Source: Peribacillus loiseleuriae
GTDB taxonomy: Bacteria > Bacillota > Bacilli > Bacillales > DSM-1321
Assembly: GCF_001183985.1 (NCBI RefSeq)
Contig: NZ_LFZW01000001.1
Location: 1,209,812 to 1,273,811 of the forward strand
Direction of reading: 5' to 3'
Length of the DNA: 64,000 bases
Position numbers and translations under genes: made by a program. Numbering within the stretch: the first letter of the stretch is position 1; every line of letters begins with the position of its first letter. The notes under the pieces are model-generated. The model was not told where the DNA came from. It did no database searches and was given only the letters and a program-made list of their open reading frames with translations. Below, piece after piece: positions 16,297 through 25,402 of the stretch.

Positions 16297-16506
16297 ATGA
16301 AAAAAGATGTTTTCACGTTACTAGGGGGGTTCCTAACAGCCCTTCTTTTTTTCTTCTCTACAATTGGGGTTAAGTTCGATTGGTTTAATGAGCAGAGCAT
16401 AAATGCATTTGTACTTGTACTATCTGCTTTTGTTTTACTTGTAGTTAATATCTATGCAGTGTGGAAGAACACTTATACAGGCTGGTTTAATTGGGTTGGT
16501 GTTTGA
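16297..16506 (+). CDS. Holin-like small membrane protein
   Basis: 69 residues with two membrane segments (LLGGFLTALLFFFSTIGV and AFVLVLSAFVLLVVNIYAVW), then a short tail WKNTYTGWFNWVGV. The VNIYAVWKNTYT pattern resembles SPP1/phi29-type holins, where WWKNNSFT follows the second helix. Holins make membrane holes for endolysin release. No endolysin gene follows, so this is a remnant or a retained accessory protein. A terminator-like hairpin at 16611 closes the cluster. Confidence 0.6.
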   Translation: MKKDVFTLLGGFLTALLFFFSTIGVKFDWFNEQSINAFVLVLSAFVLLVVNIYAVWKNTYTGWFNWVGV

Positions 16507-16610
16507 CCTGCCTGAATTTTAAGAATGATGATTTTGTCGGTTAGAAACTTTGCGGAGTTGATACCAAATTGAAAGTAATCTGAGGTTTGCCGGTGGATTG
16601 ATTCAACTAA

Positions 16611-16640
16611 CCATCAGTAGAGGATGCCCCCCACTGATGG
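16611..16640. terminator. Hairpin between the phage remnant and hmoB
   Basis: CCATCAGT (16611-16618) and ACTGATGG (16633-16640) form a perfect 8 bp stem between convergent genes. There is no strong T-run on either side, so termination is likely but not certain. Confidence 0.5.
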
Positions 16641-16653
16641 AAGCTTTACTTGA

Positions 16654-17169
16654 TTAACTTTCCTCATTTATTAACGAATATTGTGTTACATAAGCTGGTC
16701 CTGAAAAAATCTTTTTATTCAAATCGGGATTATCAAGAGATTTGTTATCTTTATTATGAGCGGATTGGAAGGAATTTGAGTTTTTCCAATTCGTGAACGC
16801 CCCCTGATTTTTCCACATGGTCAAAATAACATACGTATCCGAATTCAATGGTCGCAGAATTCGAAGTGCCGTGAATCCAGGTTCCTTTTCAATCAAGCCT
16901 GCGCGATTTTTAAACCGGAATTCAAATCCTGGACGGCCCTCCTCTGTAACCGGGATGTTATTCATCACTACATATCCGTCTTCCTTTAGTTCACCACGCC
17001 CATCGACTACTTCAAATTTTCTTGGAGAAGAAAAGATTGTATTATCAGTTGTCTCATGTAATAGAAGAGCATGTTCCACATTTTCCATGAAATAAAGTCT
17101 TTCCGTTGAATGTTTTTCTTTTACCTTCTGCAGAAATTCACGTGTTCCAGTTGTTATAAATACCTTCAT
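16654..17169 (-). CDS. hmoB: Heme-degrading monooxygenase HmoB
   Basis: 171 residues with a C-terminal ABM domain. FKNRAGLIEKEPGFTALRIL, RPLNSDTYVILTMWKNQGAF and SFQSAHNK match B. subtilis HmoB, including the catalytic-type Asn (NNIPVTEEGRPGFE), Trp and His of the IsdG-like family. The enzyme opens the heme ring to release iron, and the gene sits beside hemE/hemH, which make heme. AGGTGGGG precedes the ATG. In B. subtilis pbpF lies between hmoB and hemE; it is absent here. Confidence 0.92.
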   Translation of the reverse strand: MKVFITTGTREFLQKVKEKHSTERLYFMENVEHALLLHETTDNTIFSSPRKFEVVDGRGELKEDGYVVMNNIPVTEEGRPGFEFRFKNRAGLIEKEPGFTALRILRPLNSDTYVILTMWKNQGAFTNWKNSNSFQSAHNKDNKSLDNPDLNKKIFSGPAYVTQYSLINEES

Positions 17170-17530
17170 AATTTCCCCACCTTATTTTTATTTTGGTAAC
17201 CCTTTCAAACTGCTATGGTTAAATAATAGCAATAATAAAGCGCCATTACAAAAAAATCTGTATGCTTATTTATTAATGAAGGGGATTTTCTTGAATAATA
17301 TGTTAGGGGTTGATAGGCATTATTTATTTATTTATTTATTTATTCTACTCACATGATTCATGCGTTTAAAAAAGTCGAATTCATGACAATTTTAGACAAT
17401 TTGTATACTTCTATTGCGGAATAGCCTAAAGTAGTAAGCAGTTGCATTTGAAAATAATCTGACTTCTGTTATTCTAATATTAGGAAGACGATGAACGATA
17501 AAATTCGTCATGTTCGAAAGGTGGATATGA
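17170..17530. repeat. hmoB-hemE intergenic region with a short (TTTA)n tract
   Basis: The gap contains a microsatellite of about six ATTT units near 17320-17344 and, further on, a direct repeat GACAATTTTA / GACAATTTGT near 17394. Promoters for both divergent genes must lie here; I could not single out a convincing -35/-10 pair. The tract length could vary between strains. Confidence 0.5.
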
Positions 17531-18568
17531 ATGGTTAAGATTACGAATGATACTTTTTTAAAGGCTGCAAAAGGGGAAAAAACAGCCCACGTCCCAGTTT
17601 GGTATATGCGCCAAGCTGGAAGGTCACAGCCCGAGTATCGTAAAATTAAAGAGAAATACTCCTTATTTGAAATTACCCATCAACCGGAACTATGTGCCTA
17701 TGTTACACGTTTACCGGTTGAGCAATATGATGTGGATGCTGCTGTTCTTTATAAAGATATTATGACACCACTGCCAGCACTTGGTGTTAATGTGGAGATT
17801 AAATCTGGGATCGGTCCAGTGATTGATAATCCAATTCGTTCAATTGAAGATGTAGGCAAACTCGGTGAATTAAACCCTGAAAATGATATTACTTATGTGT
17901 TGGATACGATTAAACTGTTAACGAAAGAACAGTTATCTGTGCCATTAATCGGTTTCTCAGGTGCGCCATTTACGATTGCATCGTATATGATTGAAGGTGG
18001 ACCTTCAAAAAATTACCATAAAACGAAAGCGTTTATGTATACAGAGCCTCAAGCTTGGTTTGCTTTAATGGATAAGTTAGGTGACATGGTCATTACATAT
18101 GTTAAAGCCCAAATAAATGCTGGTGTAAGCGCAATCCAAATCTTTGATTCCTGGGTAGGTACATTAAATGTAGAGGACTACCGAAAGTATATTAAACCAA
18201 TTATGAACCGAATATTCTCTGCTTTACGTGAAGAAAATGTACCATTAATCATGCATGGAGTAGGTGCAAGACATTTGGCATTGGAGTGGAATGACCTTCC
18301 GATTGATGTTGTTGGCTTAGATTGGAGACTTCCAATCAGAGAAGCAAGAGAAATGGGCATTCAAAAGGCTGTACAAGGAAATCTTGATCCATCTTACCTT
18401 TTAGCACCATGGGAAGTGATTGAAGATAAAGCGAAACAAATCCTAGATCAAGGCATGGAGCAACCTGGCTTCATCTTTAATCTTGGGCATGGCGTTTTTC
18501 CAGAAGTTAATCCGGAAACATTGAAGAAGTTGACTGCTTTTATACATGAATATTCTTCATGGAAATAA
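17531..18568 (+). CDS. hemE: Uroporphyrinogen decarboxylase
   Basis: 345 residues. N-terminal signature [16 protein letters not shown], then [45 protein letters not shown] and the C-terminal [13 protein letters not shown] with [14 protein letters not shown] are all family landmarks. It removes four carboxyl groups from uroporphyrinogen III to give coproporphyrinogen III. GAAAGGTGG precedes the ATG. hemH follows after 116 bases, so co-transcription is likely. Confidence 0.97.
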   Translation: MVKITNDTFLKAAKGEKTAHVPVWYMRQAGRSQPEYRKIKEKYSLFEITHQPELCAYVTRLPVEQYDVDAAVLYKDIMTPLPALGVNVEIKSGIGPVIDNPIRSIEDVGKLGELNPENDITYVLDTIKLLTKEQLSVPLIGFSGAPFTIASYMIEGGPSKNYHKTKAFMYTEPQAWFALMDKLGDMVITYVKAQINAGVSAIQIFDSWVGTLNVEDYRKYIKPIMNRIFSALREENVPLIMHGVGARHLALEWNDLPIDVVGLDWRLPIREAREMGIQKAVQGNLDPSYLLAPWEVIEDKAKQILDQGMEQPGFIFNLGHGVFPEVNPETLKKLTAFIHEYSSWK

Positions 18569-18684
18569 GAAAAGAATAAGCTTCGATTAAGGAACTTCGA
18601 CTAAGGTCCGCCACGGCCTTGTAGTACGTTAAAAATGTAGATTGTGAAGTTAGATAGTTTATTCTAAATGAGGTGTTAACAATA

Positions 18685-19620
18685 ATGGCGAGAAAAAAAA
18701 TGGGTCTTTTAGTAATGGCTTACGGGACTCCGTACAAAGAGGAAGACATAGAACGGTATTATACGCATATTCGTCACGGAAGAAAGCCTTCTGAGGAAGC
18801 ACTTGAAGACCTTTGCGGGCGTTATAAAGCAATTGGCGGGATATCTCCACTCGCCAAAATTACAGAAGGTCAAGCAATAGGGCTACAAAATATGTTGAAC
18901 GAAGCGCAAAACGAAATTGAATTTAAAGCGTATATCGGCTTAAAACATATTGAACCGTTCATCGAAGACGCAGTACAACAAATGTATGCAGACGGGATTA
19001 CAGAAGCTGTAAGCCTTGTTCTTGCTCCGCACTTTTCTACGTTCAGTGTTAAATCGTATAACGAACGTGCGATGATAGCAGCCGAGACACTTGGTGATTT
19101 AAAGATTACATGTGTTGAAAGCTGGTATAAGGAACCGAAATTTATTCAATATTGGGTGGATCAATTAAATGAAACATTTGCAAAAATGACACCGGAAGAA
19201 AGAGATCATTATGTTTTAATCGTATCGGCACATAGCCTACCAGAAAAAATCTTACAAAATGGCGACCCTTATCCAAAACAGCTTGAAGAAACAGCTAAGC
19301 TAATCGCTGAAGCAGCAAATGTTAAGAATTATGAAATAGGCTGGCAAAGTGCTGGACAAACGCCAGAGCCTTGGCTAGGGCCAGATGTTCAGGACTTAAC
19401 GAGAGAACTGCACGCTAAAAATGGCTATAAAGCTTTTATTTACATACCAGTCGGATTCATTGCCGAACACCTGGAAGTTCTTTATGACAATGATTATGAG
19501 TGCAAGGTTGTAACCGATGAGGTTGGAGCAAACTACTATCGCCCTAATATGCCGAATGTGAATCCTGCGTTTATTGACGCATTGAAAACGATTATTATGA
19601 AAAAATTAGATCTACAATAG
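18685..19620 (+). CDS. hemH: Ferrochelatase (coproporphyrin type)
   Basis: 311 residues from ATG 18685 (GAGGTG nine bases upstream; the GTG at 18673 is an unlikely start). Key residues: [11 protein letters not shown] with the metal-site His, and [16 protein letters not shown] with the Glu. Soluble Firmicutes HemH proteins insert iron into coproporphyrin III. In B. subtilis hemY follows directly; here yhgD follows, so the coproporphyrinogen oxidase step must be encoded elsewhere. Confidence 0.97.
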   Translation: MARKKMGLLVMAYGTPYKEEDIERYYTHIRHGRKPSEEALEDLCGRYKAIGGISPLAKITEGQAIGLQNMLNEAQNEIEFKAYIGLKHIEPFIEDAVQQMYADGITEAVSLVLAPHFSTFSVKSYNERAMIAAETLGDLKITCVESWYKEPKFIQYWVDQLNETFAKMTPEERDHYVLIVSAHSLPEKILQNGDPYPKQLEETAKLIAEAANVKNYEIGWQSAGQTPEPWLGPDVQDLTRELHAKNGYKAFIYIPVGFIAEHLEVLYDNDYECKVVTDEVGANYYRPNMPNVNPAFIDALKTIIMKKLDLQ

Positions 19621-19660
19621 AAACAAAACAAGAGGATAATTCCATAGAGTTCGATCTCCA

Positions 19661-19780
19661 AAGAGACTTATAACGAAAGGGTCCCCATATCTACTATATA
19701 TCTTTTATGACGTGTAAATGACATAATAAACGGTGTATAGAGTGTGAAGGTCGACCCTTTTGGGACAACCTCTCTAAATG
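19661..19780 (+). repeat. Palindromic repeat family A, copy 2
   Basis: Left box AAGAGACTTATAACGAAAGG, then GGTCCCCATATCTACTATAT, centre GACGTGTAAATGACA, then ATAAACGGTGTATAGAGTGT, AAGGTCGACCC and right box TTTTGGGACAACCTCT. Plus orientation. The rest of the 19621-20034 gap holds only the yhgD operator and no gene. Confidence 0.85.
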
Positions 19781-19996
19781 GAAGAACGACTTTGTGGAGT
19801 GTCCTTTTTTTTTGGGGGGGAAACGGTAGAGATAATAAGTAGAAAATCTAAGCAAGCTATCTCAAAGAACGTGGAGATTGAAGGAATGGGAAGATCTACT
19901 GTTAAATATTATTTTTCTCTCTGTAGTAATGATTGATCTTTTGTAATAGGTAGTTGCAATTTCAAAACCAATTTGTTAATATGTTATTGAACTTGA

Positions 19997-20019
19997 TGAC
20001 TGGATTTCTCATTCGGTCA
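19997..20019. promoter_or_regulatory. Putative YhgD operator upstream of yhgD
   Basis: TGACTGG ... TCGGTCA: TGAC and GTCA half-sites span 23 bases, the same span as in the site before yhgE at 20635-20663. It lies 15 bases before the yhgD ATG, suited to autorepression. Confidence 0.5.
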
Positions 20020-20034
20020 GTTATGAGGTGGAAG

Positions 20035-20607
20035 ATGTCAGTTAACCGAAAAAAATTAATTATCGAGGCCGCCACAAAGTCTTTTTCATTATTTGGGTAT
20101 AAAGCAACAACGATGGATCAGGTTGCCAAGATTGCCAATGTTGGTAAGGGGACTATTTATACGTTTTATGCAAATAAGGAGGAATTATTTAAAGAAATTG
20201 TTGATAACATGATTGTAGAGATGGAGCAGGAAGCTGACGATGCTATTAATCCTGAGCTAACCTTTACGGAGAATCTTCATCTAACACTCTATCGTCTATT
20301 AGAATTTAGGCGTGAACATCAATTGATGATCAAACTATTTCAAGAAGAACAAGAAATAAGAACGCCAGCTGTATTGGAAATGGTCGAGGAAATTGAAAAT
20401 GCAATTATTTCTTTTATCGCACAGAAGATTAAGATAGCAATCCAGAAAAAGTACATTAAAGATTGTGACCCTGAATTGACGGCATTTCTTTTGCTGAAAA
20501 TGTATATCACACTTATTGTAGATTGGGAGAGAATAAGGAAGCCTCTAAATAAAGAAGAGATTGCGGAATTGTTCGACCTATATTTATTTAAGGGATTATC
20601 ACTTTAA
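20035..20607 (+). CDS. yhgD: TetR-family regulator YhgD
   Basis: 190 residues from ATG 20035 (GAGGTGG upstream). The N-terminal helix-turn-helix reads KLIIEAATKSFSLFGYKATT, MDQVAKIANVGKGTIYTFYA, NKEELFKEIV. The C-terminal ligand domain is less conserved. It is followed 75 bases later by yhgE, as in B. subtilis, and both genes carry matching inverted repeats, so it likely represses itself and yhgE until a membrane-active ligand binds. The frame extends upstream to 19954 without a ribosome site. Confidence 0.88.
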   Translation: MSVNRKKLIIEAATKSFSLFGYKATTMDQVAKIANVGKGTIYTFYANKEELFKEIVDNMIVEMEQEADDAINPELTFTENLHLTLYRLLEFRREHQLMIKLFQEEQEIRTPAVLEMVEEIENAIISFIAQKIKIAIQKKYIKDCDPELTAFLLLKMYITLIVDWERIRKPLNKEEIAELFDLYLFKGLSL

Positions 20608-20634
20608 AACGGGTAATCCTCATTTTTTGCAGAT

Positions 20635-20663
20635 TAATGACCAAATAAACAAAATGGTCATTA
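20635..20663. promoter_or_regulatory. Perfect inverted repeat before yhgE (YhgD operator)
   Basis: TAATGACCA (20635-20643) and TGGTCATTA (20655-20663), 9 bp arms with an 11 bp spacer, located 20 bases before the yhgE ATG. It is TetR-operator-like and matches the degenerate site before yhgD. Confidence 0.7.
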
Positions 20664-20682
20664 TGAATCAAGGAGGCAGTTT

Positions 20683-22878
20683 ATGTTGAAAAGTGAATGG
20701 AAGTCTATTTTTACAAATCGAAAATTGCTTGTTTCTATAGTAGCTATATTATTTATACCAATTATGTACGGTGGTATGTTATTATGGGCATTTTGGGATC
20801 CCTATGAGCAATTGGACGATTTACCCGTTGCTATCGTTAATAATGATCAGGGCGCAGTACTTGATGGTAAAACCTATGAAATTGGTGAAGAATTTGTCAA
20901 GAATTTAAAGGAAAGTAAGGATTTTAACTTTAAATTTGTAGATCATGAAACAGGATATAAAAATTTAAAAGATCAAAAGTATTATTTGCTTGTTGAAATT
21001 CCTGAAAATTTCTCTAAAAATGCAACAACCTTGCTCGATGATACACCGAAAAAGCTGGAATTGAAATATGTACCGAATGAAAGTTTTAACTTCTTATCGG
21101 CACAAATCGGTGAAACAGCGATACAAAAAATTCAAATGAATCTTCAAGAAAAAGTGACCGAAACCTATGCCAAAACGATGTTCGACAGCTTAACAAAAAT
21201 GGCAGATGGATACCAAACGGCTGATGAAGCGGCAGGAAAACTGTTAACTGGTGTAGCAGATTTAAATAGTGGTGCTAAAACACTTGAAGAAAAATTAGCG
21301 CTATTAGCTGAGAAACAAGTTGAATTTACTGGTGGTGCCAATAAATTGGAAAGCGGCACTAAAGAGCTGCAAGCAGGGGTTGAAACCTTGACTAATGGGT
21401 TAGGTCAGCTCTCAAAAGCTCAAACTCAGCTAGTGGATGGTGCAAAGAAAGCGGAAGATGGAACAAGAAGCTTACAAGTTGGAATTCAACAAACACATCA
21501 AGGAATGAGCACCATTGTGCAGAAAATGGACGAAGCTATTTCGGGTACAAGTAAGCTAAATGAAGGCTCTAATCAAGTGACAGATGGACTTAAACAGCTT
21601 CAAGATGGAGCGAATTCGGCTTATATGGGAGCGACGGACGTTAAGAATGGAGTAGCCGTCCTGCAAAATCAATTAGCTCCAGTACTTGCATCTCTTCCAG
21701 AAGAAAACCAAGTTGCACTTAAACAGGCTTTAGAACAATTATCTCAAGGGACAGCTGCACTCGAAGCTGGTAACGCGAATATTGCGGCTTCAGCAGGGAA
21801 ACTGGCAGCTGGTTCAGCAACTGTCTCTAGCAATCTAGCAGGGTTAACCGAAGGACAAAAGGCTCTTCAAAACGGTTTGCAGGAGCTAAATAACGGAGGA
21901 GCTAAATTAGAAACAGGAGCAAATCAGTTGCTTAGTGGTCAAAGGCAGTTAAGTTCTGGACTAACGACGTTCTCAAGTAAATTGAATGAAGCCAAAGCAG
22001 GCGGAGATAAGCTTGTAGCAGGAGCTAGTAGCTTAACGAGCGGAGTTAGACAATTAGAGGAAGGTTCGAAAGCATTAGCTGACGGTTCCACAAAATTAGT
22101 AGACGGATCAAAGCAACTTGCTAATGGTACAACGGATCTTAAAGAAGGTTCCCAAACATTTAAAGATGAACTAAATAATGCGGCGAATGAATCAGAAGGA
22201 TTACAACCTACGGAAGAAACGTATAACATGGTTGCTAAGCCAATAACGGTAGATAGAGAAGGGATCAACAAAGTACCGAACTATGGAACAGGTATTGCGC
22301 CATATTTCTTATCTCTAGGTTTATTCGTAGGGGCATTAATGCTATCCATTGTCTTTCCATTAAGAGAACCGATCGGTATTCCGAAAAATGGATTTACATG
22401 GTTCTTTAGTAAATTTGGTGTTATTGCAGCTGTTGGGATTACCCAGGCAATACTTGTTTCTGGATTACTCATCATTCTTCTAGGTCTTGACGTTCAGAGT
22501 ATTCCATTATTCATCTTATTTTCAATCATTACAAGCTTAACATTTATGGCTCTGATCCAATTATTAGTTACAACTATGGATAACCCAGGACGTTTTTTAG
22601 CAGTTATCATTTTGATTTTGCAATTGACAACAAGTGCTGGTACATTCCCAGTGGAGTTAATCCCGTCACAGCTACAATGGTTAAATCATGTATTGCCTAT
22701 GGCGTATTCTGTACGAGGGTTTAAGGAAGTCATTTCAAGTGGTAATTTTAGTCTAATGTGGACGGATAGCTTGGTGCTATTAGCGTTCATGGTTAGCTTT
22801 CTTGTGCTTACCATTCTTTATTTTGTAGTGAAATATAAAAAAAGCTACTCAGAAATGAACGACGTAGTTCAAGAATAA
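20683..22878 (+). CDS. yhgE: YhgE/Pip-family membrane protein
   Basis: 731 residues. One N-terminal membrane helix (LLVSIVAILFIPIMYGGMLL), a long extracellular region and five or six C-terminal helices from about residue 530 (GTGIAPYFLSLGLFVGALML). The extracellular part holds many heptad-like repeats of the form L-x-x-G-x-x-x-L (GANKLESGTKELQAGVETLT, GSKALADGSTKLVDGSKQLA), as in phage-infection protein Pip and YhgE. The family includes phage receptors and ESX-associated EsaA-like proteins. Controlled by yhgD, judged from the shared operator. Confidence 0.92.
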   Translation: MLKSEWKSIFTNRKLLVSIVAILFIPIMYGGMLLWAFWDPYEQLDDLPVAIVNNDQGAVLDGKTYEIGEEFVKNLKESKDFNFKFVDHETGYKNLKDQKYYLLVEIPENFSKNATTLLDDTPKKLELKYVPNESFNFLSAQIGETAIQKIQMNLQEKVTETYAKTMFDSLTKMADGYQTADEAAGKLLTGVADLNSGAKTLEEKLALLAEKQVEFTGGANKLESGTKELQAGVETLTNGLGQLSKAQTQLVDGAKKAEDGTRSLQVGIQQTHQGMSTIVQKMDEAISGTSKLNEGSNQVTDGLKQLQDGANSAYMGATDVKNGVAVLQNQLAPVLASLPEENQVALKQALEQLSQGTAALEAGNANIAASAGKLAAGSATVSSNLAGLTEGQKALQNGLQELNNGGAKLETGANQLLSGQRQLSSGLTTFSSKLNEAKAGGDKLVAGASSLTSGVRQLEEGSKALADGSTKLVDGSKQLANGTTDLKEGSQTFKDELNNAANESEGLQPTEETYNMVAKPITVDREGINKVPNYGTGIAPYFLSLGLFVGALMLSIVFPLREPIGIPKNGFTWFFSKFGVIAAVGITQAILVSGLLIILLGLDVQSIPLFILFSIITSLTFMALIQLLVTTMDNPGRFLAVIILILQLTTSAGTFPVELIPSQLQWLNHVLPMAYSVRGFKEVISSGNFSLMWTDSLVLLAFMVSFLVLTILYFVVKYKKSYSEMNDVVQE

Positions 22879-22888
22879 AAAGCATAAA

Positions 22889-23001
22889 CAAAAGGGTCTA
22901 ACCTCACACTATATACACGGTTTGTTTGCGTTATTACACGTCATTTAAACCGTATATAGTAGGTGTGGGGTTTAGACCTTTTCGTTATGGGACAGCCCTC
23001 A
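22889..23001 (-). repeat. Palindromic repeat family A, copy 3
   Basis: AAAGGGTCTAACCTCACACT, inner ACACGGTTT matched by AAACCGTATA, then GTGTGGGGTTTAGACC and the right box TTCGTTATGGGACAGCCCTC. Minus orientation, 11 bases after the yhgE stop. The inner arm pair CGGTTT/AAACCG differs from other copies in both strands of the stem. Confidence 0.85.
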
Positions 23002-23194
23002 TGTAAAGGTTTTAATCTTATTAGGTAAAAGATGAAAAGAATAGGATAATACGATATATTTAATATATAAGTATAAGTTTTTTATGGGTTTTGATGTCTA
23101 GTGTAAGCGACTAACCACTCTAAGGTCTAACCTTTAGGTTGAACAAAGTGCATGCGTTTCTCTTTTAAAAATCATCACAGGAGGAGATTGGAGT

Positions 23195-23929
23195 ATGAAA
23201 ATTACTGTAATAGGTTGCTGGGGAGGCTATCCTGCTAAGAATGAAGCATCCTCAGGTTATCTTGTGGAATATGGAGATTACAGGGTGCTGCTCGATTGTG
23301 GCAGCGGTGTTTTGGCTCAGCTTCAAAACCATATGAAGCCGGAAGAATTAGATGCTGTTGTACTAACCCATTATCATCCGGATCATATTGCAGATATCGG
23401 TGTACTACAGCACGCATTGCTAATTGGAAGATTCTTGGGAAATTCAAAAAAAATACTCCCCATCTACGGTCATCAATTAGATGAAGAAGAATTTAAGAAG
23501 CTAACCTATAAAGATATCACAAAGGGGATTGCTTATAAAGAAGACGAGCCTCTTTTAGTTGGACCATTTACATTTACTTTTTTAAGAACAAAGCATCCTG
23601 TGCCTTGCTATGCCATAAGAATTGAGCTGGATGGCCAATCCATTGTGTATACTGGTGATAGTTCGTATATGGAAGAGTTAGCGATTTTTGCAAAAGATGC
23701 GAAAGTGTTATTATGTGAAAGTAACTTTTACGGACATACAGATGGCTCATCAGCAGGTCATATGACAGCAAGAGAAGCAGGGATGATTGCGAATCTTGCG
23801 GATGCTCACTTACTCATGCTTACTCACTTGCCTCATTATGGCGATTTACAGCAATTGAAAAAAGAAGCAGGGGAAGTATTTAAACGAGAAATTGCCCTTG
23901 CTAGAAGTGGCATGGAATTTCAATTATAA
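23195..23929 (+). CDS. yhfI: MBL-fold metallohydrolase YhfI
   Basis: 244 residues. The metallo-beta-lactamase motif VVLTHYHPDHIADIGVL is intact, with further ligands in TKHPVPCYA, VYTGDSSYM, CESNFYGHTDGSSAGHMTA and MLTHLPHY. It resembles RNase Z-type and cyclic-nucleotide phosphodiesterase-type folds, but the substrate is unknown. CAGGAGGAG precedes the ATG. lplJ begins 31 bases after its stop, so the two are an operon as in B. subtilis. Confidence 0.9.
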   Translation: MKITVIGCWGGYPAKNEASSGYLVEYGDYRVLLDCGSGVLAQLQNHMKPEELDAVVLTHYHPDHIADIGVLQHALLIGRFLGNSKKILPIYGHQLDEEEFKKLTYKDITKGIAYKEDEPLLVGPFTFTFLRTKHPVPCYAIRIELDGQSIVYTGDSSYMEELAIFAKDAKVLLCESNFYGHTDGSSAGHMTAREAGMIANLADAHLLMLTHLPHYGDLQQLKKEAGEVFKREIALARSGMEFQL

Positions 23930-23960
23930 TGTTTCAGGTAATATAAAGGAGGAAGCACGA

Positions 23961-24950
23961 ATGATCTTTGTAGATAATAAAGGGATTAACGATCCGCAAA
24001 TGAATCTTGCTATTGAAGAATACATATTAAAAAATCTTGATATCAATGAAACGTACTTATTGTTTTACATCAATGGCCCATCCATTATTATTGGTAAAAA
24101 CCAAAATACGATTGAAGAGATCAATACAGAGTATGTCGAAAAGAATGGAATTAAAGTAGTTCGGAGACTTTCTGGAGGTGGTGCTGTGTATCATGACCTT
24201 GGGAACTTAAACTTTAGTTTCATTACTAAGGATGACGGTCAAAGCTTCCATGACTTTAAGAAATTTACTGAGCCCGTTGTTAAGGCACTTAGCAAGCTTG
24301 GGATTCACGCAGAAATAAGCGGAAGAAATGATATTCTAGCTGAAGGCAGAAAAATCTCCGGCATCGCCCAATTCAGTACGAGAGGCCGTATGTTCACTCA
24401 TGGTACACTTTTGTTTAATTCCGAGATGGATCATATTGTCTCAAGTTTAAAAGTGAAAAAGGATAAAATCGAATCCAAAGGAATTAAATCGGTCAGAAGC
24501 CGTGTAGCCAATATCGCAGAGTTCCTTGGAAATCCCATGACCATTGAAGAATTCCGTTCTTTGATTCTTAAATATATTTATGAAGAAAACGAAATAATTC
24601 CTGAGTATGTTTTAACGGAAGATGATTGGATAAAAATTAATGAACTTTCTAAAGAACGCTACCAAAACTGGGATTGGAACTATGGTAAATCACCGAAGTT
24701 CAACTTACAGCATTCACATCGTTTCCCAGTCGGATCAATTGATATTCGTTTAGAAGTGAATAAAGGGAAAATTGAAAACTGTAAAGTATATGGAGATTTC
24801 TTTGGTGTCGGCGATGTAAGCGAAATTGAAGAGAAGCTTACGGGGATTCGCTATGAACGCACTGAAATTGAGCGCGTCTTAGAAGATGTAGATGTAAAGC
24901 ATTACTTTGGTAATGTAACAAAAGAAGAAGTTATAAACCTTATTTACTGA
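23961..24950 (+). CDS. lplJ: Lipoate-protein ligase LplJ
   Basis: 329 residues from ATG 23961 (AAAGGAGGAAG upstream). LplA-type motifs: FYINGPSIIIGKNQNTIEEI, RRLSGGGAVYHDLGNLNFSF, GRNDILAEGRKISGIAQ and the adenylate-lysine region. A C-terminal accessory domain is present (GSIDIRLEVNKGKIENC). It scavenges free lipoate and attaches it to the GcvH/dehydrogenase lipoyl domains. A strong terminator follows. Confidence 0.95.
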   Translation: MIFVDNKGINDPQMNLAIEEYILKNLDINETYLLFYINGPSIIIGKNQNTIEEINTEYVEKNGIKVVRRLSGGGAVYHDLGNLNFSFITKDDGQSFHDFKKFTEPVVKALSKLGIHAEISGRNDILAEGRKISGIAQFSTRGRMFTHGTLLFNSEMDHIVSSLKVKKDKIESKGIKSVRSRVANIAEFLGNPMTIEEFRSLILKYIYEENEIIPEYVLTEDDWIKINELSKERYQNWDWNYGKSPKFNLQHSHRFPVGSIDIRLEVNKGKIENCKVYGDFFGVGDVSEIEEKLTGIRYERTEIERVLEDVDVKHYFGNVTKEEVINLIY

Positions 24951-24952
24951 TA

Positions 24953-25007
24953 AAAAACTAGAACCACTTTATTTCATTAGGTTGATATAAGGCGGCTTCT
25001 AGTTTTT
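24953..25007 (+). terminator. Terminator of yhfI-lplJ
   Basis: AAAAACTAGAA (24953-24963) pairs with TTCTAGTTTTT (24997-25007), an 11 bp perfect stem ending in a T-run, three bases after the stop. Confidence 0.85.
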
Positions 25008-25010
25008 CCT

Positions 25011-25402
25011 TTACGCTTTGGGAGGAATTCGATACATAGCCATGATTATCCAATTTCATTGGTAAGCACAAGAATCATATAGGTGGAATATATAAATGGA
25101 AACCTTTTTTTTCAAAAGGTTTCAGACTAGTACATCAGAATCGCACAGTACAATCTGCAATTGAGAATTCTACACCAACACGAGGTTTATCAAGGAAGAT
25201 TCACTTTACTGATTCGGAATGAAAATAAAAACGGATATCTTTCATTCAACATTTATCGAATAAATTGGCCATGTTTTTATCATACCCCTTAAAGAGTAGC
25301 AGGAATTTTCACTTGATAAATTTCTTCATATTCGATATGATAAATCTTAAAATTTTACGCTAGAACAACGTAAAGTAAGAAATGATAGAGAGGAGAAATC
25401 GG
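25011..25402. other. Gene-free gap between lplJ and the HD gene
   Basis: No convincing gene. One frame (about 25130-25296) reads protein-like (GRFTLLIRNENKNGYLSFNI) but is broken by stops upstream and has no start with a ribosome site; a 22-codon ORF begins at ATG 25096 behind AGGTGG. This may be a decayed gene. Confidence 0.3.

Noticed and set aside
15187-16506. Intact prophage or tailocin
   Set aside because: No capsid, tail-sheath, integrase or endolysin gene and no attachment-site repeats were seen.
25130-25300. Protein-like frame between lplJ and the HD gene
   Set aside because: It has no start with a ribosome site and an upstream in-frame stop; at most a decayed gene.
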